Of a DNA stretch of 64,000 nucleotides, positions 1 through 6,633 are shown in pieces. Origin of the DNA: Devosia sp. (GTDB lineage: Bacteria; Pseudomonadota; Alphaproteobacteria; Rhizobiales; Devosiaceae); NCBI RefSeq assembly GCF_025809055.1, contig NZ_CP075529.1, positions 1,116,001 to 1,180,000 of the forward strand. Reading direction: 5' to 3'. Below the pieces are notes generated by a model, which ran no database searches, had not been told where the DNA came from, and was given only the letters and a program-made list of their open reading frames with translations. Both the position numbers and the translations under genes were made by a program. Position 1 is the stretch's first letter; the number at the start of each line of letters is the position of its first letter.

Positions 1-491
1 ATGAAGTGAACTTCGTCGAGCGCGGCTATATCCGCGTGGACGCCGACGAGGTGACGTATCCGCTGCATGTGATTCTGCGCTACGAGCTCGAGCAGGAACT
101 GGTGTCCGGAAAGCTTGAAGCCAGCCAGATTCCCGAAGCCTGGGATGCGAAGATGACGGAATATCTGGGTATCTCGACCATCAACGACCCCAAGGATGGA
201 CCCATGCAGGACGTGCACTGGCCCGGTGGCGCGTTCGGATATTTTCCCAGCTACACATTGGGCGCCATGATCGCGGCGCAACTCGGCACGGCCATGCGCA
301 AGGACCTGCCGGACATGGACGAGCAAATGCGGGCGGGCGATTTCTCGGCCATCAATCAATGGCGCGGCGACAAGGTGTGGTCGCAGGCCTCACGCTTTTC
401 GACGCCGGAGCTCATCACCCGCGCCACCGGCGAGCCGCTGAATGCCGATCATTTCAAGGCTCACCTGAGGAAGCGCTACGGCCAGGCCTGA
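1..491 (+). CDS. Carboxypeptidase Taq (M32 family), C-terminal part, cut by the window edge
   Basis: This is the last 162 or so residues of a zinc metallocarboxypeptidase of family M32, a cytosolic enzyme that trims C-terminal residues from peptides. The reading frame is open to the window edge (GAA at bases 3-5 continues it upstream), so the GTG at base 6 is not the true start. The family hallmarks seen are DADEVTYPLHVILRYELE, the QDVHWPGGAFGYFPSYTLGA block, and a C-terminus ending KRYGQA. The HExxH zinc motif lies outside the window. A strong terminator follows about 50 bases after the stop, so the gene ends its own transcript. Confidence 0.9.
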   Translation, partial: EVNFVERGYIRVDADEVTYPLHVILRYELEQELVSGKLEASQIPEAWDAKMTEYLGISTINDPKDGPMQDVHWPGGAFGYFPSYTLGAMIAAQLGTAMRKDLPDMDEQMRAGDFSAINQWRGDKVWSQASRFSTPELITRATGEPLNADHFKAHLRKRYGQA

Positions 492-542
492 CGGGCTAGC
501 CCGCACTGCGGATCTCCGGAACATCGATGGGTTTGGCGGCTC

Positions 543-572
543 AGGCAGCGGAGATTTTTCCGCTGCCTTTTT
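543..572 (+). terminator. Rho-independent terminator after the M32 carboxypeptidase
   Basis: A 10-bp perfect stem (AGGCAGCGGA with TCCGCTGCCT), a 6-base loop and a run of five T follow the carboxypeptidase stop codon. Confidence 0.85.
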
Positions 573-684
573 GATGAACCGTTCCTGAACTTCCACTTCA
601 GCCGCCGTTCCAAATCACACGCCTAGAACAGTCTCCATCAACAACGCGGTCGGAGGGACCGCAGCCCCAACAAGGAGACTTCAA

Positions 685-1119
685 ATGATCCGCAAGTTCA
701 TCATCACCGCCCTGGCCGCAACCGCAATCGCCGCTTCCGCCGCGCCTGCCATGGCCAACAACTTCTATGTCGAGCAGTACGGCTTCGGCAACGCACTGGG
801 TGGCGGCCAGACCGGCTGGAACAACACCTTCGGCGGCTACCAGAACGGCAACTGGAACACCGGCGTGTCCAACCAGTTCGGTGGCAACAACGTCTCGGCC
901 ATCGGCCAGCAGGGCGACGACAACTACGGCGACGTCTGGCAGGACGGCTGGAACAACGAGGCCGGCGTCGGCCAGTTCGGCGACAACCACACCGCCATCC
1001 TGACCCAGGACGGCAACGGCAATACCGCCGCCGGCGTGCAGGTTGGCAATGGCTGCAACGCCAATGTCAAACAGCAGGGCTCGGGCAACGTCACCGCCTT
1101 CGTGCAGGTCTGCCCGTAA
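685..1119 (+). CDS. Curlin-repeat amyloid fibre subunit (CsgA/CsgB-like)
   Basis: A 144-residue secreted protein expected to form or nucleate an extracellular amyloid fibre. Residues 1-24 are a typical Sec signal peptide ending AMA-NN. The mature part is rich in Asn, Gln and Gly and repeats the curlin pattern Gln-x-Gly-x-x-Asn (for example QYGFGN, QNGNWN, QQGDDN, QFGDNH, QDGNGN, QQGSGN). Two cysteines lie near the C-terminus (NGCNAN and QVCP), whereas the classical E. coli CsgA has none in its mature form. AGGAG at 673-677 precedes the ATG. It begins a small cluster with a CsgH-like protein and a second curlin; no CsgG, CsgE or CsgF exporter gene is present in this window. Confidence 0.8.
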   Translation: MIRKFIITALAATAIAASAAPAMANNFYVEQYGFGNALGGGQTGWNNTFGGYQNGNWNTGVSNQFGGNNVSAIGQQGDDNYGDVWQDGWNNEAGVGQFGDNHTAILTQDGNGNTAAGVQVGNGCNANVKQQGSGNVTAFVQVCP

Positions 1120-1131
1120 CTCTTCCCGCAA

Positions 1132-1155
1132 TCGGGACCGGCTCGCCGGTCCCGA
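1132..1155 (+). other. Intercistronic hairpin between the first curlin and the CsgH-like gene
   Basis: A perfect 10-bp stem (TCGGGACCGG with CCGGTCCCGA) with a CTCG loop lies 13 bases after the curlin stop and 22 bases before the next start. No T tract follows, so it is more likely an mRNA-stabilising or partial read-through element, allowing more curlin than chaperone, than a full terminator. That role is inferred. Confidence 0.6.
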
Positions 1156-1176
1156 CCTGAAAGACAGGAGGATACG

Positions 1177-1560
1177 ATGATCCTGACTTCCCTTCGCCTC
1201 GGCCTTGCCGGACTTGCCGTTGTCGGCGCCGCCGGAATGGCCATCGGCGCCAGCTCGGCTCCGGTTTCCGACCTCGCCTGCGGCGTCAGCACCGTAACCA
1301 AGAATGGCATGATGGCCATCGAAGGCGTGGTGCAGAGCCCCGAACCGCTTGCCGGCGAATACCGTTTCTCGCTGAAAAGCTCCAGCGCCGGCGGCAATAC
1401 CAATATTCGCCAGGGCGGTGCATTCACCCTGCCGGCGAATGACGTGGTGACCCTGGGTCGCGTGATGGTCAATGCCGGGTCCAATCTCGACATCGACTTC
1501 ACGGTCACAACGGATGGCCAGACCATCGACTGCTCACAGCAGCTCGTGACCCACACCTGA
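1177..1560 (+). CDS. CsgH-like curli assembly chaperone
   Basis: A 127-residue exported protein. Residues 1-25 are a hydrophobic signal segment. The mature domain has the CsgC/CsgH-type layout: a first Cys in LACGV, a GEYRFSLKSSSAGG strand, a QGGAFTLPANDVVTLG segment and a second Cys in TIDCSQ, which could form a disulfide. CsgH proteins of alphaproteobacteria are periplasmic and inhibit premature curlin polymerisation. Its position between two curlin genes, with a strong AGGAGG ribosome site seven bases before ATG, supports that role. Assignment is from pattern recognition and context. Confidence 0.7.
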   Translation: MILTSLRLGLAGLAVVGAAGMAIGASSAPVSDLACGVSTVTKNGMMAIEGVVQSPEPLAGEYRFSLKSSSAGGNTNIRQGGAFTLPANDVVTLGRVMVNAGSNLDIDFTVTTDGQTIDCSQQLVTHT

Positions 1561-1586
1561 AGCGTCGCACACAGCTCCTTCCCACT

Positions 1587-1610
1587 GGCCCCGGTTTCCG
1601 GGGCCTTTTT
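1587..1610 (+). terminator. Rho-independent terminator after the CsgH-like gene
   Basis: An 8-bp stem (GGCCCCGG with CCGGGGCC) with a three-base loop is followed by five T residues. It separates the first curlin transcript from the second curlin gene. Confidence 0.85.
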
Positions 1611-1754
1611 CTTGCCGTCATCACGCGGCCGCGTGGCTGAACGCTGGCTGAATATGGCGATCCAGATCGGTTCAGAACGGTGTCGCTAATCTCCACCCAT
1701 GCGCTGGAAAACCAGCATCAAGGGAACGCCAAACACTTCTTCGGAGAGAGACAA

Positions 1755-2168
1755 ATGATCACCAAATTCACCAAGACCATCGCCGTCGCCGCAACCGCCG
1801 TACTGATCGGCCTCGCAGCCTCCCCCGCCCAGGCCGGCGGCCAGATTTCCATCGGCTTCACCGCCACCGACCCGGAACAGGCCCAGGCACTGGGCATGGG
1901 TCTGCAGATGTTTTCCATGTTCCAGGGCCTGTCCGGCACCGGCGCCAACGCCTACCAGAACGGCAATGGCAATGCCGCCGGCTTCAACCAGAATGGTTGG
2001 GGCAACAACGGCCTCATCTGGCAGGAAGGCGACAACCACAACGGCTCGATCACCCAGAACGGCAACAACAACAATTGCGGCCTGTTCCAGTTCGGCGAAG
2101 CCACCAACGCGCAGTGCCTGCAGAACGGCGACAACCAGACCGGCATCACCACGGTCATCGGCTTCTAG
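1755..2168 (+). CDS. Second curlin-repeat protein
   Basis: A 137-residue secreted amyloid subunit. The open frame extends upstream to 1680, but the ATG at 1755 has GGAGAG just before it and begins a clean signal peptide (MITKFTKTIAVAATAVLIGL, cleaved near AQA-GG), so it is taken as the start. About 40 residues without repeats follow the signal, then curlin units such as YQNGNGNAAG, NQNGWGNN, QEGDNHNG, TQNGNNNN and LQNGDNQTG. Again there are two cysteines in the repeat region (NNNC and NAQC). It is preceded and followed by terminators, so it is transcribed alone; the intergenic DNA before it is about 145 bases long and shows no operator that could be named. Confidence 0.8.
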   Translation: MITKFTKTIAVAATAVLIGLAASPAQAGGQISIGFTATDPEQAQALGMGLQMFSMFQGLSGTGANAYQNGNGNAAGFNQNGWGNNGLIWQEGDNHNGSITQNGNNNNCGLFQFGEATNAQCLQNGDNQTGITTVIGF

Positions 2169-2192
2169 CAAAACCTACGGTCCACTGGTGCA

Positions 2193-2219
2193 AAGGCGGG
2201 GCAATCGGCCCCGCCTTTT
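2193..2219 (+). terminator. Rho-independent terminator after the second curlin
   Basis: A 9-bp stem (AAGGCGGGG with CCCCGCCTT), 7-base loop and four T residues, 24 bases beyond the stop. Confidence 0.85.
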
Positions 2220-2326
2220 CTGTTTTCATTTTCCGCGCAAATATCGGCAGGAAAAATGTCGAAGCCCGACCGGCCAACTCGTCGGCTGGTCAGAAGGGCA
2301 ATACCGCCCGACCCTGGAGAATGAAC

Positions 2327-2746
2327 ATGCGTGTCGTCGTATTCGTCAAAGCCACCGCCGACAGTGAAAACGGCATCCTGCCCTCAAGCGACCTGCTCGA
2401 GGCGATGGGCAAGTACAATGAGGAACTCATCAAGGCCGGCATCATGCTGGGCGGGGACGGGCTCAAGGCCTCAAGCCATGCCAAGCGCGTGGTTTTCAGC
2501 GGCTCGGACCGTTCGGTGATCGATGGTCCGTTTGCCGAAACCAAGGAACTGGTTTCCGGTTACTGGATCTGGGAAGTCCGCGACATGGACGAGGCCGTCG
2601 CATGGGTAAAGCGCTGCCCGAACCCCATGAACGAGGAAAGCGAGATCGAAATTCGTCCGGCCTTCGAAATGGAAGATTTTGCCAGCGAGATGACGCCGGA
2701 GATCGAAGCCATCCATGAAGGCAATCGCCAGAAGCTGTCGAACTGA
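2327..2746 (+). CDS. YciI/DGPF-domain protein
   Basis: A 139-residue cytosolic protein of the YCII-related (DGPF) superfamily, whose ferredoxin-like fold is often found beside sigma factors but whose function is mostly unknown. The signature DGPFAETKELVSGYWIWEV is present near residues 65-83, followed by the usual EAVAWVKRCPNP helix and a terminal EIEIRPAFE strand. GGAGA at 2316-2320 gives six-base spacing to the ATG at 2327, preferred over the ATG at 2321. The long open frame starting at 1997 is an artefact of the curlin gene in another frame. A bidirectional terminator follows. Confidence 0.8.
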   Translation: MRVVVFVKATADSENGILPSSDLLEAMGKYNEELIKAGIMLGGDGLKASSHAKRVVFSGSDRSVIDGPFAETKELVSGYWIWEVRDMDEAVAWVKRCPNPMNEESEIEIRPAFEMEDFASEMTPEIEAIHEGNRQKLSN

Positions 2747-2755
2747 CCAACAAAA

Positions 2756-2784
2756 AAGGCCCGCATCGCTGCGGGCCTTCTTTT
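2756..2784. terminator. Bidirectional terminator between the YciI-like gene and dksA
   Basis: A 9-bp stem (AAGGCCCGC with GCGGGCCTT) has A residues on its left and T residues on its right, so it can stop both convergent transcripts. Confidence 0.85.
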
Positions 2785-2801
2785 CTGTGCCGTTTGGCAC
2801 A

Positions 2802-3218
2802 TTATTCGTCGCGATAGACCTTTTCGCGCCGCTCGTGCAGTTCCTGCGCTTCGAGGCTGAGCGTCGCCGTGGGCCGGGCATCGAGCCGAGCCACCCCGAT
2901 CGGATCGCCGGTTTCCTCACAGAAGCCATAAGAACCATCTTCGATACGCTTCATGGCCGAATCAATCTTGGCAATCAGCTTGCGCTGACGGTCACGCGTC
3001 CGCAGCTCCAGAGCACGATCGCTTTCGGAACTGGCACGATCTGCCATGTCCGGATGGTTCTGGCTTTCTTCCTGCAGATTCTCGAGAGTCATGCGGCTTT
3101 CACGCAGAATCTCGTCCTTCCAGTCCAGAAGTTTGTTCCGGAAGTATTCCCGCATCCGCGGGTTCATGAACGTCTCGTCCTCGCTGGGCCGATAGTCCGT
3201 AACGTCAACCGAAGACAT
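2802..3218 (-). CDS. dksA: DksA/TraR-family RNA polymerase-binding protein
   Basis: A 138-residue DksA. The protein inserts a coiled coil into the RNA polymerase secondary channel and, with ppGpp, adjusts transcription of stable RNA and biosynthetic genes. The coiled-coil region (WKDEILRESRMTLENLQEES to LELRTRDRQRKLIAKIDSAM) and the C-terminal globular domain (GSYGFCEETGDPIGVARL, DARPTATLSLEAQE) are clear. The four-cysteine zinc site is reduced to one Cys: CEET replaces CxxC and SLEA replaces the second pair, as in other zinc-independent DksA proteins. The start at MSSVDV is chosen because upstream residues in the longer frame do not resemble the family. fliX lies 174 bases upstream on the same strand. 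Confidence 0.88.
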   Translation of the reverse strand: MSSVDVTDYRPSEDETFMNPRMREYFRNKLLDWKDEILRESRMTLENLQEESQNHPDMADRASSESDRALELRTRDRQRKLIAKIDSAMKRIEDGSYGFCEETGDPIGVARLDARPTATLSLEAQELHERREKVYRDE

Positions 3219-3391
3219 GAGCAGACTCAACTCCAATACGCCCCTTGGCGGCCTATATATGCGGCTCACCATCCACCCGCAAGCACACTTCTTAACGCTG
3301 ATTAACACTGGCGCGATGTGAGACGGCGCCCCCATAGCGCGGAGGCGGCCACACTTTGATGACAGGGCCGAAAAAGCGGGGGATTGCGCCC

Positions 3392-3808
3392 CTAGACAGG
3401 CGGGAACCGGCCGCGCTTGGCCAGTTCGACCCGGACGCGCAATTCTATGTCATCCATGAGGGCGTCGAGCCCGGGCTCGACCCGATCCCGCAATTGCCCG
3501 AGCTGGGCGGCTATCGCGTCCAATCGGTCTGTTCCCACGTCACCGACAAGCAAGTCGGCTTTCAGGCTCTCCAGGTCATCGAGAAGCTGCCGGCCGCGGC
3601 GCACCGACTTGCGGCGCCGCTCACGGATATCTCCTACGGATTGAAGGGCCAGAATGGCATCGAGTTCGGCCGCGGGCGCAACCGGGGCGGCGGCACCGGG
3701 ACGCGCAACATCCTGGCCGTCGGCAGGCACGAAAGCGGGCCCGCCGCTGCGCCCCGCCGCGTTGCGGCCGGAGACGCCGTTACTTCTATGGGTCGCGTCA
3801 ATGCGCAA
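3392..3808 (-). CDS. fliX: Flagellar assembly regulator FliX
   Basis: A 138-residue protein matching FliX, which in Caulobacter couples flagellum assembly to the activator FlbD and so to sigma-54-dependent flagellar genes. The conserved second half is recognisable: AELDAILALQSVGD, then RRRKSVRRGRQLLDDLESLK, and a C-terminus ALMDDIELRVRVELAKRGRF. The start is a TTG, the only initiator in frame after the upstream stop, with AGGTGA nine bases before it. It is divergent from flgI, as in Caulobacter. A perfect CtrA-type box lies 53 bases upstream of the start. Confidence 0.85.
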   Translation of the reverse strand: MRIDATHRSNGVSGRNAAGRSGGPAFVPADGQDVARPGAAAPVAPAAELDAILALQSVGDIRERRRKSVRRGRQLLDDLESLKADLLVGDVGTDRLDAIAAQLGQLRDRVEPGLDALMDDIELRVRVELAKRGRFPPV

Positions 3809-3860
3809 AACAGTGACTCACCTGCCAATCCGGTATGTCGGCAAATTCTGCCGCATCGGG

Positions 3861-3875
3861 TTAACAAGTCTTTAA
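3861..3875 (-). promoter_or_regulatory. Predicted CtrA box upstream of fliX
   Basis: TTAA-N7-TTAA reads as a perfect match on either strand and extends to TTAAC on the fliX strand. In Caulobacter, fliX is an early class II flagellar gene under CtrA control, so both position and target fit. Binding is inferred. Confidence 0.6.
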
Positions 3876-3981
3876 TTTGCCCGGCAAGTTTTGCACACCA
3901 CGCTGCCCTGCCCAGCTAATATCAGGTTCGTCACAGCCTTAAAGCGTTGTGAATCAATAGCTTAATCCCGGATAACGCGAT

Positions 3982-3998
3982 CTGGCACGCTTCTCGCA
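3982..3998 (+). promoter_or_regulatory. Predicted sigma-54 promoter of the flgI operon
   Basis: CTGGCAC-N5-TCGCA matches the -24/-12 consensus TGGCAC-N5-TTGCA with one mismatch and the invariant GG-N10-GC spacing. It lies 57 bases before the flgI start, implying a leader of about 45 bases. Confidence 0.65.
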
Positions 3999-4054
3999 TT
4001 GCTATACCCGAAAGCCGCGCCATGGGGATGGTTCGGCATCAGCCGGGGAAATGA

Positions 4055-5179
4055 ATGCCACACCGCCTGTTCCGATCCTGCCTAGCTGCCGCCATCGGCG
4101 CCGTCCTGACCCTGTCCTCGTTGCCGCCCCTGCAGGCAGCGCCGGCCCGTATCAAGGACATTGTCGATGTAGAAGGCATTCGCGAGAACCAGCTGGTCGG
4201 CTATGGCCTGGTGGTGGGCCTCAATGGTACCGGTGACAGTCTCAACAATTCGCCGTTCACCAAGCAGTCGCTCCAGGCGATGCTGGAACGCCTTGGCGTC
4301 AACACCCAGGGCGAAAACGTGCGGACGGCCAATGTCGCCGCCGTCATGGTCACGGCCAACCTGCCACCCTTCGGCACCCAGGGCTCGCGCATGGATGTCT
4401 CGGTCGCTGCGCTGGGCGACGCAGACAGCCTGCAAGGTGGCACGCTGCTGGTTACGCCCCTTCTCGGCGCCGATGGCGAAGTCTATGCGCTGGCGCAGGG
4501 ACCGGTCTCGATCAATGGCTTCAAGGCCGAGGGCAATGCTGCCTCGGTCATTTCCGGGGTTCCGACCACCGGGCGCATCTCGTCCGGAGCGCTGATCGAG
4601 CGGGAAATAGAGTTTCATCTCGGCTCGCAGACCTCCCTGCGCCTTGCGCTGCGCAACCCGGACCTGACCACGTCGCGCCGCATCGCCCTGGCCATCAATG
4701 ACTTTATCGGTGTGCCAACGGCCGTGCCGGAAGACCCGGCCACCGTCCGGCTCAACCTGCCGCGCCATTTCAACGGCAATATTGTCGACCTGCTCACCGA
4801 TATCGAGCAGTTGATCGTCCAGACGGACCAGGCCGCCAAGATCGTGATCGACGAGAATTCGGGGATCATCGTCATGGGCAAGGACGTCCGGGTCTCCAGC
4901 GTCGCGGTGGCCCAGTCCAACCTGACGGTCACCATCGCCGAGAACCCGGAAGTGGTGCAGCCCAACCCCTTGAGCTTCGGCCAGACCGCCGTTGAGCCGA
5001 ACACCAATCTCAACGTCAACCAGTCCGACACCGCCCTGCAGGTGGTCCAGGAGTCGGTGACGCTGCAGCAGCTTGTGGACGGGCTCAATGCGCTGGGTAT
5101 TTCGCCGCGCGATCTCATCGCCATCCTGCAGGCGATCAAGGCGACCGGTGCGCTTCAGGCCGAAATCGAGGTGATGTGA
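4055..5179 (+). CDS. flgI: Flagellar P-ring protein FlgI
   Basis: A 374-residue periplasmic protein that forms the P ring, the bushing around the flagellar rod in the peptidoglycan layer. A Sec signal peptide runs to about residue 28 (ending LQAAPARIKDI). The strongly conserved start of the mature protein follows: VEGIRENQLVGYGLVVGLNGTGD, then TKQSLQAMLERLGVN and the AVMVTANLPPFGTQGSRMDV block. The length is normal for the family. It heads an operon: flgJ overlaps its stop codon and the flgN-like gene overlaps flgJ. A sigma-54 promoter is predicted upstream. Confidence 0.95.
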   Translation: MPHRLFRSCLAAAIGAVLTLSSLPPLQAAPARIKDIVDVEGIRENQLVGYGLVVGLNGTGDSLNNSPFTKQSLQAMLERLGVNTQGENVRTANVAAVMVTANLPPFGTQGSRMDVSVAALGDADSLQGGTLLVTPLLGADGEVYALAQGPVSINGFKAEGNAASVISGVPTTGRISSGALIEREIEFHLGSQTSLRLALRNPDLTTSRRIALAINDFIGVPTAVPEDPATVRLNLPRHFNGNIVDLLTDIEQLIVQTDQAAKIVIDENSGIIVMGKDVRVSSVAVAQSNLTVTIAENPEVVQPNPLSFGQTAVEPNTNLNVNQSDTALQVVQESVTLQQLVDGLNALGISPRDLIAILQAIKATGALQAEIEVM

Positions 5180-5505
5180 TGGCCCAGATCGCTCCTTCAG
5201 GCGCCGCCTCCACACACCAGGTTCAGCGCCTGCGCCAGCAGGCCGAGGAACTCGAGGGCGTGTTCCTCAACATGCTGACCAAGGAAATGTTCTCGTCCAT
5301 CAAGACCGATCAGGCCAGTTTCGGCGGCGGCTTTGGCGAGGAGACCTGGCGCGGCATGCAGGCCGAACACCTTGCAACCGCCATGGCCGGCAATGGCGGC
5401 CTGGGCATCGCCGACCAGATCATGGGAGACCTTCTGACGCTTCAGGAGGCTGCCAACACCACCCAATCTCTCAATGCCGCCCCCTACGGAGCTTATAGAA
5501 AATGA
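5179..5505 (+). CDS. flgJ: Rod-binding protein FlgJ, short form without muramidase
   Basis: A 108-residue protein corresponding only to the N-terminal rod-binding domain of FlgJ (ELEGVFLNMLTKEMFSSIKT, GGGFGEETWRGMQAEHLA, GGLGIADQIM). The C-terminal peptidoglycan hydrolase half of enterobacterial FlgJ is absent, which is normal in alphaproteobacteria, where a separate enzyme opens the wall. The ATG overlaps the flgI stop (TGATG) and GAGGTG lies upstream, indicating translational coupling; the GTG at 5176 is a less likely alternative start. Confidence 0.85.
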   Translation: MAQIAPSGAASTHQVQRLRQQAEELEGVFLNMLTKEMFSSIKTDQASFGGGFGEETWRGMQAEHLATAMAGNGGLGIADQIMGDLLTLQEAANTTQSLNAAPYGAYRK

Positions 5506-5969
5506 CCGCCGCCAGCCGCATTGCCGCTATCGACTCCCTTCCGGCAGAGGATCTCTGCGCACGCGCCGAGGCCGCTCTGGCCGCACTCGTCGACGCCATG
5601 AACCAGGAAACTACGCTGCTGCGGGCCGGCCACCTGCGCCAGGCCGCCCAGCTGACGCCGGAGAAAACCCGTCTGGCCCAGGATTATGTCACGCTCGCCC
5701 GCGCCATCCAACGGCAGCACGATCGGCTGTCTGCCGAGGCGCCGAAGGCCATGGCCAGATTGCGGGCAGGCCATGAAAGCCTCGCCACGCAAATGGCGGA
5801 AAATCTGCGCGTGCTGGCCACGGCGAAATCGGTCTCCGAGGATGTGTTGACGGATGTCGCGCGCATGGTCGGCCAACAGGACCGCGCCAAGACCTATGGC
5901 ACCGCAGGCAAAGTCGCGGCCGCGCCGGGCGAAAGTGCCAAGGGAATTGCCATCAACCGGGCCCTCTAA
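5502..5969 (+). CDS. FlgN/FlbY-like flagellar protein
   Basis: A 155-residue, largely helical protein whose start overlaps the flgJ stop by four bases (ATGA). The N-terminal half (RAEAALAALVDAMNQETTLL, then AAQLTPEKTRLAQDY) resembles FlgN-type secretion chaperones, which hold hook-associated proteins FlgK and FlgL before export. The same position after flgI and the flgJ-like gene is held in Caulobacter by flbY, a flagellar gene of poorly defined role; that comparison is from memory. The operon position is strong evidence for a flagellar function, the chaperone role is inference. Confidence 0.6.
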   Translation: MTAASRIAAIDSLPAEDLCARAEAALAALVDAMNQETTLLRAGHLRQAAQLTPEKTRLAQDYVTLARAIQRQHDRLSAEAPKAMARLRAGHESLATQMAENLRVLATAKSVSEDVLTDVARMVGQQDRAKTYGTAGKVAAAPGESAKGIAINRAL

Positions 5970-6067
5970 TCCGAACGGATTTGAATAAAATCGTTCGGTT
6001 GCCGTCAGCCTTGAGATAACCGGGCCGGAATAGCATTCCCCTGTATTGGTGCATCCAGGGGATTCAC

Positions 6068-6421
6068 ATGGTCACCGCTATCGCATTGGAGCCCGTTTCG
6101 CCGGGCAGTACATTTCTGGCTGAACAGCGTTATCGTCCGGCCGCGTCCGAGCGCCCGATAATGCATGACAGCACGCAACATGCGGCCGGCTCGTCCCGGC
6201 CCGACAATCGCCAGAAGCAGTCATCGCCTGAGGATGACGCGCGCAATGACGACGAGGCCCTGCCCGATCCCCTGCGGAGCGGCGCATCGAAATTCGCTGC
6301 GGCGGTCATCGCCGGGGCCCTGCCCCCTACTCCGCAGAGCATGGAAGAACTGATCCGCAGGATTGGCTCGAGTGAAATCCCGCCGGAGTCGCAGGCGCGC
6401 CTCAAGGACATCATCGCATAG
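6068..6421 (+). CDS. Small hypothetical protein in the flagellar cluster
   Basis: A 117-residue protein with no recognised domain. The middle is hydrophilic and charged (QSSPEDDARNDDEALPDPL) and probably disordered. The C-terminus is more ordered and contains a likely helix pair (SMEELIRRIGSSEI and PESQARLKDIIA). It starts 98 bases after the flgN-like gene and ends before a strong terminator, so it could be the last gene of the flgI transcript or have its own promoter. Its C-terminal motif might be a partner-binding segment of an export or assembly factor, but nothing in the sequence shows this. Confidence 0.6.
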   Translation: MVTAIALEPVSPGSTFLAEQRYRPAASERPIMHDSTQHAAGSSRPDNRQKQSSPEDDARNDDEALPDPLRSGASKFAAAVIAGALPPTPQSMEELIRRIGSSEIPPESQARLKDIIA

Positions 6422-6463
6422 GTTAACGTGCGGTAAGCCGGCTCAGATTGACCCTTTAGAAAG

Positions 6464-6489
6464 AACCCCGGAAATCCGGGGTTTTTCTT
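6464..6489 (+). terminator. Rho-independent terminator ending the flgI region
   Basis: An 8-bp stem (AACCCCGG with CCGGGGTT), four-base AAAT loop and a T-rich tail (TTTTTCTTTTT including the stem end). Confidence 0.88.
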
Positions 6490-6541
6490 TTTGTGTTCGC
6501 GAAAACTTGCCGCCAAGTTTGCCCAAAATTTCATCACCCAC

Positions 6542-6556
6542 TTAAGACTTCTTTAG
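6542..6556 (+). promoter_or_regulatory. CtrA-like box upstream of the first flagellin gene
   Basis: TTAA-N7-TTAG matches the CtrA consensus with one mismatch. It lies 77 bases before the flagellin ATG, a spacing similar to that of the perfect box before the second flagellin. Confidence 0.4.
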
Positions 6557-6633
6557 AGCCTGGCGGATGAGGATCGCCGTGCCTCAGGAAGAGGCGTCGT
6601 TGTATGCGTAATCCTAGAAAAGGAAATGCCATT

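Noticed and set aside
3291..3308. CtrA box upstream of dksA (TTAA-N6-TTAA)
   Set aside because: The spacer is six, not seven bases, so it does not match the consensus spacing.
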